Shown here: positions 1 to 7,011 of the stretch, piece after piece
Numbering within the stretch: position 1 is the first letter of the stretch
Layout of the letters: each line of letters starts with the position of its first letter
Assembly (NCBI GenBank): GCA_937902285.1
Contig: CALGTB010000077.1
Coordinates: 1-43,514, forward strand
Length of the DNA: 43,514 bases
Reading direction: 5' to 3'
DNA from: an uncultured Actinomycetes bacterium
Lineage (GTDB): Bacteria; Actinomycetota; Actinomycetes; S36-B12
The notes under the pieces: model-generated
Told to the model about the DNA's origin: nothing
The model's database searches: none
Seen by the model: only the letters and a program-made list of their open reading frames with translations
Made by a program: the position numbers and the translations under genes

Positions 1-84
1 GAGCCGTACGGCGTCTGGGGAGGGATGTCGGAGGACGACCGCGAGGCCGCCTACCGGCGCAGCCGGTTCGCCACGGCATCCTGA
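1..84 (+). CDS. WhiB-family transcriptional regulator, C-terminal fragment
   Basis: The reading frame is open from the window edge and ends at TGA 82-84, leaving 27 residues. It contains the G-V-W-G-G turn typical of WhiB iron-sulfur proteins (residues 4-8 of the fragment), followed by a short charged tail. The [4Fe-4S]-binding cysteines would lie upstream, outside the window. WhiB proteins are actinobacterial redox-sensing regulators that work with the primary sigma factor. The gene converges on groEL, the arrangement of whiB3 and groEL1 in Mycobacterium tuberculosis, so a WhiB3-like identity is plausible by synteny. The fragment is too short to prove the subfamily. Confidence 0.82.
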   Translation, partial: EPYGVWGGMSEDDREAAYRRSRFATAS

Positions 85-132
85 CGCGCGGCCCACGGAC
101 CGCCACCGCAGCCTGAGGCACGAGCACCAACG

Positions 133-171
133 ACGAAGGGCCCGGGAGACAATGTCTCCCGGGCCCTTCGT
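133..171. terminator. Bidirectional terminator between whiB and groEL
   Basis: Two perfect 19-base inverted arms (133-151 and 153-171) are separated by one base, giving a long GC-rich hairpin on either strand. The outermost pairs are A/T-rich (ACGAA...TTCGT), which supplies a short U-run in both directions. It lies 48 bp after the whiB stop and 8 bp after the groEL stop, so it can end both convergent transcripts. Confidence 0.9.
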
Positions 172-179
172 GGCAGTGA

Positions 180-1811
180 CTAGTGCGAGTGGCCGTGGTG
201 CGAGTGGCCGTGACCGTGGCCGGCCGCCTCGGGCTCGTCCTCCTTCTTCTCCACCACCAGTGCCTCGGTGGTGAGCAGCATCGCTGCGATGGAGGCGGCG
301 TTCTGCAGCGCCGACCGGGTCACCTTGACCGGGTCGATGACGCCCGCGGCCATGAGGTCGACGTACTCGCCCGTGGCGGCGTTCAGGCCGTGGCCCACCG
401 GCAGCTCAGCGACCTTGGAGACGACGACGTAGCCCTGCTCGCCGGCGTTCTCGGCAATCCAGCGCAGCGGCTCGGCCGCGGAGCGGCGAACGATCGCCAC
501 GCCCGTCGCCTGGTCGCCGGTCAGCCCGAGGTCGCCCTGGAGGACCTTGACGGCCTGCACGAGAGCGGTTCCGCCGCCGGAGACGATGCCCTCCTCGATC
601 GCGGCGCGCGTCGCGGAGACGGCGTCCTCGATGCGGTGCTTCTTCTCCTTGAGCTCGACCTCGGTGTGGCCGCCGACCTTGATGACGACGACGCCGCCGG
701 AGATCTTGGCGAGCCGCTCCTGGAGCTTCTCCTTGTCCCAGTCGGAGTCCGAACGCTCGATCTCCGCCTTGATCTGCGCGACGCGGGCCTCGACCTCGGC
801 CGGGTCACCGCCGCCGTCGACGATCGTGGTGTTGTCCTTGGTGACGATGATGCGCCGTGCGGTGCCGAGCACCTCGAGGCCCACCTGGTCGAGCTTCAGG
901 CCGACCTCGGGCGAGACCACCTGGGCGCCGGTGAGGATCGCGAGGTCCTGGAGGATCGCCTTGCGGCGGTCGCCGAAGGCCGGCGCCTTGACCGCACAGG
1001 ACGAGAACGTGCCGCGGATGCGGTTGACGACCAGGGTCGACAGCGCCTCGCCCTCGACGTCCTCGGCCACGATCAGCAGCGGCTTGCCGGCAGCAACGAC
1101 CTTCTCGAGCAGCGGCAGCAGCTCCTGCACCGACGAGACCTTGCCCTGCACGAGCAGGATGCGGCCGTCCTCGATCACCGTCTCCATGCGGTCGGGGTCG
1201 GTGACGAAGTACGCGGAGATGAAGCCCTTGTCGAACTGCATGCCCTCGGTGAACTCGAGCTCGAGCCCGGTGGTGCTCGACTCCTCGACCGAGATCACGC
1301 CGTCCTTGCCGACCTTGTCGAAGGCGTCGGCGATGAGCTCGCCGATCTCGCGGTCCTGGGACGAGATCGTGGCGACGTCGGCGATCTCCGCCTTGTCCGC
1401 CACCTCGCGGGCGTTGGACAGCAGCTCGTCGGTCACGGCCTTGACGGCCTTGTCGATGCCGCGCTTGATGTCCATGGGCGATGCGCCGGCGGCCACCTGC
1501 TTGAGGCCCTCGCGGACCATGGCCTGGGCCAGGACGGTCGCCGTCGTGGTGCCGTCACCCGCGACGTCGTTGGTCTTGGTGGCGACCTCCTTGGCCAGCT
1601 GCGCGCCGAGGTTCTCGTACGGATCCTCGAGCTCGATCTCGCGGGCGATGGTCACGCCGTCGTTCGTGATGGTGGGGGCGCCCCACTTCTTGTCGATGAC
1701 GACGTTGCGGCCCTTCGGGCCGAGCGTCACGCGCACGGCGTCGGCGAGCGCATTCACTCCGCGCTCGAGGCTGCGGCGTGCGTCCTCGTCGAATTCCAGG
1801 ATCTTGGACAT
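180..1811 (-). CDS. groEL: Chaperonin GroEL, His-tailed GroEL1 type
   Basis: This 543-residue 60-kDa chaperonin folds proteins in an ATP-driven ring with GroES. The ATP-site motif GDGTT is at residues 85-89, and the equatorial, intermediate and apical domains are full length. The C-terminus is not the Gly-Gly-Met repeat of classical GroEL. It ends in a Gly/Ser/His tail with seven histidines in the last 13 residues, the hallmark of actinobacterial GroEL1. In mycobacteria GroEL1 has specialised roles and a second GroEL2 elsewhere does bulk folding; whether a second copy exists here cannot be seen. The gene lies 112 bp downstream of groES, with a strong hairpin in the gap, and shares the CIRCE-controlled promoter. 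Start ATG at 1811. Confidence 0.97.
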   Translation of the reverse strand: MSKILEFDEDARRSLERGVNALADAVRVTLGPKGRNVVIDKKWGAPTITNDGVTIAREIELEDPYENLGAQLAKEVATKTNDVAGDGTTTATVLAQAMVREGLKQVAAGASPMDIKRGIDKAVKAVTDELLSNAREVADKAEIADVATISSQDREIGELIADAFDKVGKDGVISVEESSTTGLELEFTEGMQFDKGFISAYFVTDPDRMETVIEDGRILLVQGKVSSVQELLPLLEKVVAAGKPLLIVAEDVEGEALSTLVVNRIRGTFSSCAVKAPAFGDRRKAILQDLAILTGAQVVSPEVGLKLDQVGLEVLGTARRIIVTKDNTTIVDGGGDPAEVEARVAQIKAEIERSDSDWDKEKLQERLAKISGGVVVIKVGGHTEVELKEKKHRIEDAVSATRAAIEEGIVSGGGTALVQAVKVLQGDLGLTGDQATGVAIVRRSAAEPLRWIAENAGEQGYVVVSKVAELPVGHGLNAATGEYVDLMAAGVIDPVKVTRSALQNAASIAAMLLTTEALVVEKKEDEPEAAGHGHGHSHHGHSH

Positions 1812-1861
1812 GAGTCAGGGTCTCCCAAAGGGGTGGGGTTCAGGGGCTGGCGAGATAACGG

Positions 1862-1914
1862 GTCTGGCCCGTCGCGATGCAGAACGTGAGTTCGGCGACA
1901 GCGACGGGCCAGAC
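1862..1914 (-). other. 14-bp perfect stem-loop in the groES-groEL spacer
   Basis: Arms 1862-1875 and 1901-1914 are exact reverse complements (14 bp, mostly G/C) around a 25-nt loop. The structure fills most of the 112-bp groES-groEL spacer and starts 9 bp after the groES stop. There is no T-run on the groEL side. It is more likely an attenuator, mRNA stabiliser or processing site within the operon than a full terminator. Confidence 0.7.
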
Positions 1915-1923
1915 GCGACTGGC

Positions 1924-2223
1924 TTACTTCTCGACGATGGCGAGGACGTCGCGAGCGGACAGGAGCAGGTACTCCTGGCCGTCGTACTTGACCTCGGTGC
2001 CGCCGTACTTGCTGTAGATGACCACGTCGCCGACCTTGATGTCGAGGGGGATGCGCTTGTCGCCATCCTCGTCGAAACGGCCGGGGCCGACGGCCAGGAC
2101 CTTGCCCTCCTGGGGCTTCTCCTTGGCGGTGTCAGGGATAACGAGGCCGGAAGCAGTGGTCTGCTCGGCGTCGAGAGTCTGGACCAGAATGCGGTCCTCG
2201 AGCGGCTTGATGGAGACCGACAC
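1924..2223 (-). CDS. groES: Co-chaperonin GroES
   Basis: This 99-residue 10-kDa co-chaperonin caps the GroEL ring and closes the folding chamber. It starts S-V-S-I-K-P-L-E-D-R as in other actinobacterial GroES proteins. The mobile loop that contacts GroEL is around residues 17-35 and the conserved EGKVLAVGPG stretch follows. The start is GTG at 2223, supported by a GGAGG ribosome binding site about 8 nt upstream. It is the first gene of the groES-groEL operon. Two CIRCE-like operators and a sigma70-type promoter lie directly upstream, so HrcA-type heat-shock repression is expected. Confidence 0.97.
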   Translation of the reverse strand: MSVSIKPLEDRILVQTLDAEQTTASGLVIPDTAKEKPQEGKVLAVGPGRFDEDGDKRIPLDIKVGDVVIYSKYGGTEVKYDGQEYLLLSARDVLAIVEK

Positions 2224-2280
2224 GGTTACATCCTCCGGTGCTGTCGATGGGCCGCCCCGGACGGGCGGCGATCGGTTGAT

Positions 2281-2307
2281 CTGGCAGTCCCCGGTGGGGA
2301 GTGCCAG
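2281..2307 (-). promoter_or_regulatory. CIRCE-like operator, groES-proximal
   Basis: CTGGCAGTC, nine bases, then GAGTGCCAG: 9-bp arms with a single mismatched pair and the exact N9 spacing of CIRCE (consensus TTAGCACTC-N9-GAGTGCTAA). It covers the predicted groES transcription start near 2306 and lies 57 bp upstream of the start codon, where bound HrcA would block initiation. Confidence 0.8.
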
Positions 2308-2312
2308 ACATG

Positions 2313-2341
2313 ACAGTACGCACGGATTAGCACTCCGTCAA
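2313..2341 (-). promoter_or_regulatory. groES-groEL sigma70-type promoter
   Basis: On the minus strand the -35 box TTGACG (2336-2341) and the -10 box TACTGT (2313-2318) are separated by exactly 17 bp, predicting a start near 2306 and a leader of about 83 nt. The -35 box lies inside the spacer of the distal CIRCE element, and the start point lies inside the proximal one. Repression by HrcA is therefore geometrically straightforward. Confidence 0.8.
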
Positions 2342-2353
2342 GTCGAGTGCCAG
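2327..2353 (-). promoter_or_regulatory. CIRCE operator, groES-distal
   Basis: TTAGCACTC (2327-2335), nine bases, then GAGTGCCAG (2345-2353). The left arm matches the CIRCE consensus perfectly; the right arm differs from GAGTGCTAA at two positions. The element overlaps the -35 box of the groES promoter. It is also 49 bp upstream of the divergent methyltransferase start and could influence that gene. Confidence 0.88.
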
Positions 2354-2401
2354 CGTCACGGTGCCGACACATGCCAGGTCGGGGTGCCCGACAATGGGCG
2401 C

Positions 2402-3652
2402 GTGCCCACCCCTGCCGACGACGCGCGCACGTCGGTGGCCCGCTGGCTGGCCGACCCCGGCTCCGCCGAGATCAGGGCCGCGGCAGGCGCCGCGCTGGCG
2501 GCCGCACCTCGCGACCCGCTGGCGGCCGCGGCGGCGCTGCGGCGCGACCGCCCCGGCCTGCCGGCGGAGTTGGCCTCGGCGGCCCTCGAGCAGGCGGATC
2601 TGCACGCCCTGGCCCGCGAGCGCTACGGCCTCGACGCCTCGGCGCTCCTGCTGTCGCGCGACGGCCTCGAGCAGGCGACGCGGCCAGCGCTCGCCCGCCA
2701 TCGGGCGGACCTGATCCGCGCGTCCGGCGCCACGCAGGTCGTCGACCTCACCGGCGGCCTCGGGTTCGACACCGCTGCACTCCTCTCCGCCGGACTGGAC
2801 GTCACCGTGGTCGAGCGAGACCCGGCGACGGCCGTCCTGCTCGCCCACAACTGCCCCGGGGCCTGCGTCATCACCGGTGATGCGACCGATCCGCTGGTGC
2901 TCGACGAGCTGCTGCGCGACCTCGCGCCCGCCGACGTGCTCTTCGCCGACCCGGCCCGCCGCGACCCGGACGCCGCCCGCGGCCACGACCTGCGCGCCCG
3001 CCCCGAGCGCGACCCCGCGCGCTGGTCGCCGCCCTGGCCGGTGATCGAGGCGCTTCCGCATCCGCGGGTGGCCGCCAAGGTGGCGCCGTCGTTCCAGCCG
3101 CCGGGGGGATGGCATGCCGAGTGGGCGAGCGTCCAGCGATCGCTGGTCGAGTGCGCCGTGTTCTCGTGGCCCGTCTTCGCCCCGGCACGACGGGCGGTCG
3201 TGTGGTCGGACGGGTCCCCCACCATCATCGACGCCGACGACGGGCCGACCCCCGCGACCGCCAGCGAGCTGGGACGGTGGCTGCTCGAGCCCGACCCGGC
3301 CGTCGCGCGTGCAGGCGCCCTGCCCGCCGTCGTGCGCGCCTGGCCCGGACTCGCGCCCGTCGATGCCCGGAGCAGCTGGCTCACCGGCGGGACGCCCGCC
3401 ATCGGCGCGCCCCTGCGCGGCTATGCGGTGATAGCGACGCTGGACGGGAGCGCCACGGCACAGCGGCGGCAGCTCGACCGGCTCGGCGTGTCGGGGCTCA
3501 CCGTCAAGAGCCGCGACGTCCCGACAGCACCGCGGACCATCCTGCGCGAGCTCGGGCGCCCCGAAGGCGCCGACCACGTGCTCGTGGTGACCCGCCACGC
3601 GGGCCGCACCGTCAGGGTCCTGTGCGAGCCCACTGCCTCGCGAGCTGGGTGA
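2402..3652 (+). CDS. Class I SAM-dependent methyltransferase with THUMP-like domain
   Basis: This 416-residue protein has an all-alpha N-terminal region, a SAM-binding glycine motif (VVDLTGGLGFD, residues 113-123), an acidic strand-2 end (VVERD) and a catalytic-loop-like FADPARRD (181-188). The C-terminal ~80 residues form a small alpha/beta domain matching the THUMP-like domain of this actinobacterial family. The substrate is not established; nucleic acid is likely from the architecture. GTG 2402 is the first in-frame start that gives the family N-terminus. No ribosome binding site is seen, but GACAAT (2390-2395) ends 6 bp before the start codon, suggesting a leaderless mRNA. It is divergent from groES and overlaps the tail of the convergent mmuM gene by 41 bp. 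Confidence 0.85.
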   Translation: MPTPADDARTSVARWLADPGSAEIRAAAGAALAAAPRDPLAAAAALRRDRPGLPAELASAALEQADLHALARERYGLDASALLLSRDGLEQATRPALARHRADLIRASGATQVVDLTGGLGFDTAALLSAGLDVTVVERDPATAVLLAHNCPGACVITGDATDPLVLDELLRDLAPADVLFADPARRDPDAARGHDLRARPERDPARWSPPWPVIEALPHPRVAAKVAPSFQPPGGWHAEWASVQRSLVECAVFSWPVFAPARRAVVWSDGSPTIIDADDGPTPATASELGRWLLEPDPAVARAGALPAVVRAWPGLAPVDARSSWLTGGTPAIGAPLRGYAVIATLDGSATAQRRQLDRLGVSGLTVKSRDVPTAPRTILRELGRPEGADHVLVVTRHAGRTVRVLCEPTASRAG

Positions 3653-4541
3653 TCATGCGGTCGTCCGTGCCGCAGCAGCCTCCGACCGCCGTCGCGCCGG
3701 CGGCCCGCCACTGCTCCACCACGGCCGACGGGAAGGCCGAGTCCCCGTCCGACGTGCCCGTCCACTCCCCTGTGCCCGCGTCCCACTGGCCGCCGGCGTT
3801 GGGATAGACGATCACGGGCAATGCGACCGTCGCGCGGATGCGCGTCACCAGCTCGTTGACATGCCGGGGGTCCGTGCAGTTGACGCCGACCGCCACGATG
3901 CTCGGCGCGCTGGCGGCCACGAGGACGGCCTCCTCGATCGACTGCCCGGCGCACACCCGGCCCCCATCGGCGGCGGAGAACGTCATCCACGCGGGGACGT
4001 CCGGGAAGTCCCCGAGCACGTCGACCAGGGCCTGCGCCTCGACGACGTCCGGGATCGTCTCGACGGCGAGCAGGTCGGGTGCCCCGGAGGCCAGGACCTC
4101 GAGCCGCTCGCGATGGAAGTCGGCGAGCTGCTGGTGGGTGAGGCCGTAGCCGCCTCGGTACTCCGACCCGTCGTGCAGGATCGCGCCGTAGGGGCCGACG
4201 CTGGCCGCCACGCGAGCATCCCCGGTCGCGCACGCGGCGCGGGCCGCGTCGATGCTCGCCAGGAGGGCCGCGTCGGCATCCGTTCCGCTCATGCCCGCGG
4301 CGACGAAGCCGCGGCGAGACACCTGGTAGCTGGCGGAGATCACGACGTCCGCTCCGGCGGCCACGAAGTCGGCGTGCGCGCGCGTGACGGCCTGCGGGTC
4401 ATCGAGCAGGACGCGTCCGGTCCACAGCAGTCCGGAGACGTCCTGTCCGTGCTTCTCGAGCTGCGTCGACAGGCCGCCGTCAACGACCACCGGCCCGACG
4501 CCGAAGAGACGCTCCCACTCCGAGCCCACGCCGGGGCTCAT
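3612..4541 (-). CDS. mmuM: Homocysteine S-methyltransferase
   Basis: This 309-residue protein of the Zn-dependent MmuM/Hcy-binding family transfers a methyl group from S-methylmethionine or SAM to homocysteine to make methionine in the cytoplasm. The three zinc-ligand cysteines are present: Cys222 in GVNC, and Cys289-Cys290 in GGCCGT. The DGGLSTQLE N-terminal barrel motif (21-29) and a VIYPNAGG strand also match. The family length is about 300 residues, so the protein is complete. It follows the polysaccharide deacetylase by 13 bp and is probably co-transcribed with it, though no functional link is obvious. Its 3' end overlaps the convergent methyltransferase by 41 bp. Confidence 0.92.
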   Translation of the reverse strand: MSPGVGSEWERLFGVGPVVVDGGLSTQLEKHGQDVSGLLWTGRVLLDDPQAVTRAHADFVAAGADVVISASYQVSRRGFVAAGMSGTDADAALLASIDAARAACATGDARVAASVGPYGAILHDGSEYRGGYGLTHQQLADFHRERLEVLASGAPDLLAVETIPDVVEAQALVDVLGDFPDVPAWMTFSAADGGRVCAGQSIEEAVLVAASAPSIVAVGVNCTDPRHVNELVTRIRATVALPVIVYPNAGGQWDAGTGEWTGTSDGDSAFPSAVVEQWRAAGATAVGGCCGTDDRMITQLARQWARTGP

Positions 4542-4554
4542 GCCCGTATCCGCA

Positions 4555-5385
4555 TCAGGACGCGGCCGCGACGGGACGAGGCAGGTAGGCCGCGAGGTCG
4601 GCGGGCTGCAGTCCGGCCGAGCGGGCCGCCCGGAGCGCCGCCCTCAGGTCCTTCGCCAGGTGGGGGGTGAAGTGCAGGAGCACGATGTCGCCCGGCCGCA
4701 GGCGGCCGCCGGCGCGCGACAGGCGACCGTCCTCGATCACCGCGTTCCACATCACCAGGTCGCTGATCCCGCAGCGGTCCGCGGTGACCTGCACCTCCAT
4801 GCGCGACGGCCCGAGGCCGTAGGGAGGGCGCATGAGCCACGGCACGGAGCCGAAGGACCGCCCGAGCATGCGCTGCGAGTAGCAGATCTCATGCTCGAGG
4901 TCGGTGCTCGAGCGCGCCATGCTGGCGTGGGTGGCCGAGTGGTTCTGGATGCTCCCCCAGGCGGTGATCCGCTCGAAGTAGCGCGCCGAGTCCTTGATGG
5001 TCCACGTGGTGAGGAAGGCGGTCACCGGCAGCCGGCGCGCCTCGACGAGGGCCAGTCCGCGTCGGTCCTTGGTGACGCCGTCGTCGATGGTGATGAACAC
5101 CACCGGGTCGTCCGTGCGAATCCGGAAGGTCTCCGGCAGCGGCGGCATCGAGCTGCGGACCAGCGGGCGCGACACGCCCCAGGGCGCCCCAACCACCGGG
5201 CCCGCGTTCACCGGGCCTGCGTCCGGCGTCGACGGCGAGCCGCTGGCCGGCACCGACGGGCGCGCGTCCTCGGCCGAAGTCGCGCGCGCTCCCGTGGACC
5301 CGAAGGCGAGGACCCCGGCGAGCAGGGCGAAGGCCGCCGGCACGCCGGTCGCGACGACGACGCCGCGCACGCGGAACACGCCCAT
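4555..5385 (-). CDS. Secreted polysaccharide deacetylase (NodB family, CE4)
   Basis: This 276-residue exported carbohydrate esterase probably removes N-acetyl groups from a cell-wall or extracellular glycan. A signal peptide is clear: a basic start, a hydrophobic core to about residue 28 and an Ala-rich cleavage region near ARA. A Pro/Ser-rich linker (40-70) precedes the NodB domain. The catalytic/metal motifs are IDDG with Asp101-Asp102, H-S-A-T-H with His149 and His153, and RPPYG at 186-190. The usual TFDDG is here TIDDG. ATG 5385 is chosen because a GAGGAGG site lies at the right distance and the signal peptide begins there; a longer frame to 5466 exists. TAGAGT at 5448-5453 (minus) is a possible -10 box. 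Confidence 0.9.
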   Translation of the reverse strand: MGVFRVRGVVVATGVPAAFALLAGVLAFGSTGARATSAEDARPSVPASGSPSTPDAGPVNAGPVVGAPWGVSRPLVRSSMPPLPETFRIRTDDPVVFITIDDGVTKDRRGLALVEARRLPVTAFLTTWTIKDSARYFERITAWGSIQNHSATHASMARSSTDLEHEICYSQRMLGRSFGSVPWLMRPPYGLGPSRMEVQVTADRCGISDLVMWNAVIEDGRLSRAGGRLRPGDIVLLHFTPHLAKDLRAALRAARSAGLQPADLAAYLPRPVAAAS

Positions 5386-5488
5386 GAAGCCTCCTCGCCC
5401 AAGGGAAGCCGACCACTGGGGCCGGTGCGGCGGAAGTTGCGAGAGTGACTCTACCCCGACCGTCACGGTGACCGGAGGCCGATCGCGC

Positions 5489-6538
5489 CTACCAGGAGGT
5501 GCGGGTGACCGCCAGGTTCGACGTGGTCGCGAACTCGAGGTCCGAGGCCGGGACGCCGGCCGAGAGCAGGCGCGCGCCGAGCGCCGCGACCATCGCGCCG
5601 TTGTCCGTGCACAGGCCCGGCCGGGGTACCCGCAGCGTCACCCCGGCGGCCGCGCAGCGCTCCTCGGCCATCGCCCGCAGCCGGGAGTTGGCGGCCACGC
5701 CGCCGCCGAGCACCACGTGCCGCACGCCCAGGGCGCGGCAGGCCGACACCGTCTTGGCGGTCAGCACGTCGGCGATCGCCTCCTGGCACGAGGCAGCGAC
5801 GTCGGCGACCGGCACCGGCTCCCCCGCCGCCTCGCGGGCGCGCACCCAGCGCGCCACAGCCGTCTTCAGGCCCGAGAACGAGAAGTCGTACGGGTGCCGC
5901 TCGAGATCGCCCGACGTCGTCAGGCCCCGGGGGAAGGCGATCGCCGACGGGTCGCCGTCCACGGCCACCCGGTCGATCCAGGGGCCCCCCGGGAAGGGCA
6001 GACCGAGGAGCCGCGCGACCTTGTCGAACGCCTCGCCGGCGGCGTCATCGAGCGTCTGGCCGAGCGGGTCGATCGTTGAGGCGTCGTCCGTCACCAGGAG
6101 CAGCGACGAGTGGCCGCCCGACACCAGCAGGCCGATGACGGGGTCGGGCAGCGGGCCGTGCTGCAGCTCGTCGACGACGACGTGGCCCACGAGGTGGTTC
6201 ACGCCGTAGACCGGGACGTCGAGGGCGACGCCGAGGGCCTTGGCCGTCGCCACGCCCACGAGGAGCGCGCCCACGAGGCCCGGGCCAGCGGTGACGGCCA
6301 CGGCGTCGATGTCGCGCAGCGTCACGCCCGCGCTCGCGCACGCGCGGGCGAGCGCCGGCTCCATGGCGTCGAGGTGCGCCCGGCTGGCCACCTCGGGGAC
6401 CACGCCGCCGAACCGTGCGTGCTCCTCGACGCTCGAGGCGATCTCGTTGGCCAGCAGAGTGCTGCCCCGCACGATCCCAATGCCGGTCTCGTCGCACGAC
6501 GTCTCGATCCCCAGCACCAGGGGCGCGTCCGTGCTCAT
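5489..6538 (-). CDS. tsaD: tRNA N6-threonylcarbamoyladenosine synthase subunit TsaD
   Basis: TsaD transfers the threonylcarbamoyl group from threonylcarbamoyl-AMP to A37 of ANN-decoding tRNAs. This 349-residue copy has the N-terminal IETSCDET motif (11-18), the metal-binding His115 and His119 in NHLVGH, and the ASKHA ATP-binding glycine stretches (SGGHS, GGGVAAN). Its start overlaps the rimI stop as ATGA. It is the last gene of the acpS-to-tsaD cluster, which also supplies the partners TsaB and TsaE. TsaC/Sua5, which makes the activated intermediate, is not in the window. Confidence 0.97.
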   Translation of the reverse strand: MSTDAPLVLGIETSCDETGIGIVRGSTLLANEIASSVEEHARFGGVVPEVASRAHLDAMEPALARACASAGVTLRDIDAVAVTAGPGLVGALLVGVATAKALGVALDVPVYGVNHLVGHVVVDELQHGPLPDPVIGLLVSGGHSSLLLVTDDASTIDPLGQTLDDAAGEAFDKVARLLGLPFPGGPWIDRVAVDGDPSAIAFPRGLTTSGDLERHPYDFSFSGLKTAVARWVRAREAAGEPVPVADVAASCQEAIADVLTAKTVSACRALGVRHVVLGGGVAANSRLRAMAEERCAAAGVTLRVPRPGLCTDNGAMVAALGARLLSAGVPASDLEFATTSNLAVTRTSW

Positions 6539-7011
6539 GGCGCCTCCCCGTCGGCCGAGCCCAGGTCCAGCCGCATGATGTCCGCGTCGGCCCCGTCGGG
6601 GTAGTAGCGGCGGCGGGTGCTGATCCGCGAGAACCCGAAGCGCGCGTACAGGGCGATGGCCCGGTCGTTGTCGGCCCGGACCTCGAGGAGCATGTGCGTG
6701 CAGCCGGCCTGCCGCGCCTCGGCGATCAGGGCGCGGAGCATCGCCGTCGCCAGCCCCGCCCCGTGCCGCTCCGGCTGCACGGCGATCGTCTGGAGGTCGC
6801 TGTCCGGAGGCATGACGAAGATGCCCGCATACCCCGCGACGGCGTCGTCGACGGACGCGACGAGGTAGGAGCGCGTCGGCTGGGCGAGCTCCTGCCAGAA
6901 CTGCTCGGCGGACCAGGCGTCGTCGGGGAACAGCCGTCGCTCCAGCGCGGCGACCTCGGCGACGTGCCACCATCGCAGGGGGGCCACGGTCACGGGCGGT
7001 CCGGATGTCAT
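6535..7011 (-). CDS. rimI: Ribosomal protein S18-alanine N-acetyltransferase (GNAT)
   Basis: This 158-residue GNAT-fold acetyltransferase carries the acetyl-CoA pyrophosphate loop signature (R-H-G-A-G-L-A-T, about residues 83-90). Its position between tsaB and tsaD is the conserved site of rimI, whose product acetylates the N-terminal alanine of S18 in E. coli and acts more broadly in some actinobacteria. Both ends overlap their neighbours by 4 bp (ATGA with tsaB upstream, ATGA with tsaD downstream), implying translational coupling. Substrate assignment rests on synteny; GNAT proteins are hard to assign from sequence alone. Confidence 0.88.
   Translation of the reverse strand: MTSGPPVTVAPLRWWHVAEVAALERRLFPDDAWSAEQFWQELAQPTRSYLVASVDDAVAGYAGIFVMPPDSDLQTIAVQPERHGAGLATAMLRALIAEARQAGCTHMLLEVRADNDRAIALYARFGFSRISTRRRYYPDGADADIMRLDLGSADGEAP

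Noticed and set aside
183..1889. A 568-codon plus-strand frame opposite groEL
   Set aside because: Same reason: GroEL on the minus strand is intact, and the plus-strand product has no recognisable motif or ribosome binding site.
5386..5466. A longer N-terminus for the polysaccharide deacetylase (start at 5466)
   Set aside because: It would put 27 unrelated residues before the signal peptide, while ATG 5385 has a strong GAGGAGG site at correct spacing.
5834..6538. TsaD metal motif NHLVGH seemed to lack the usual Glu of NHLEGH
   Set aside because: The residues between the two histidines are variable in the family (H-x-x-[AG]-H); both metal-binding histidines are present.
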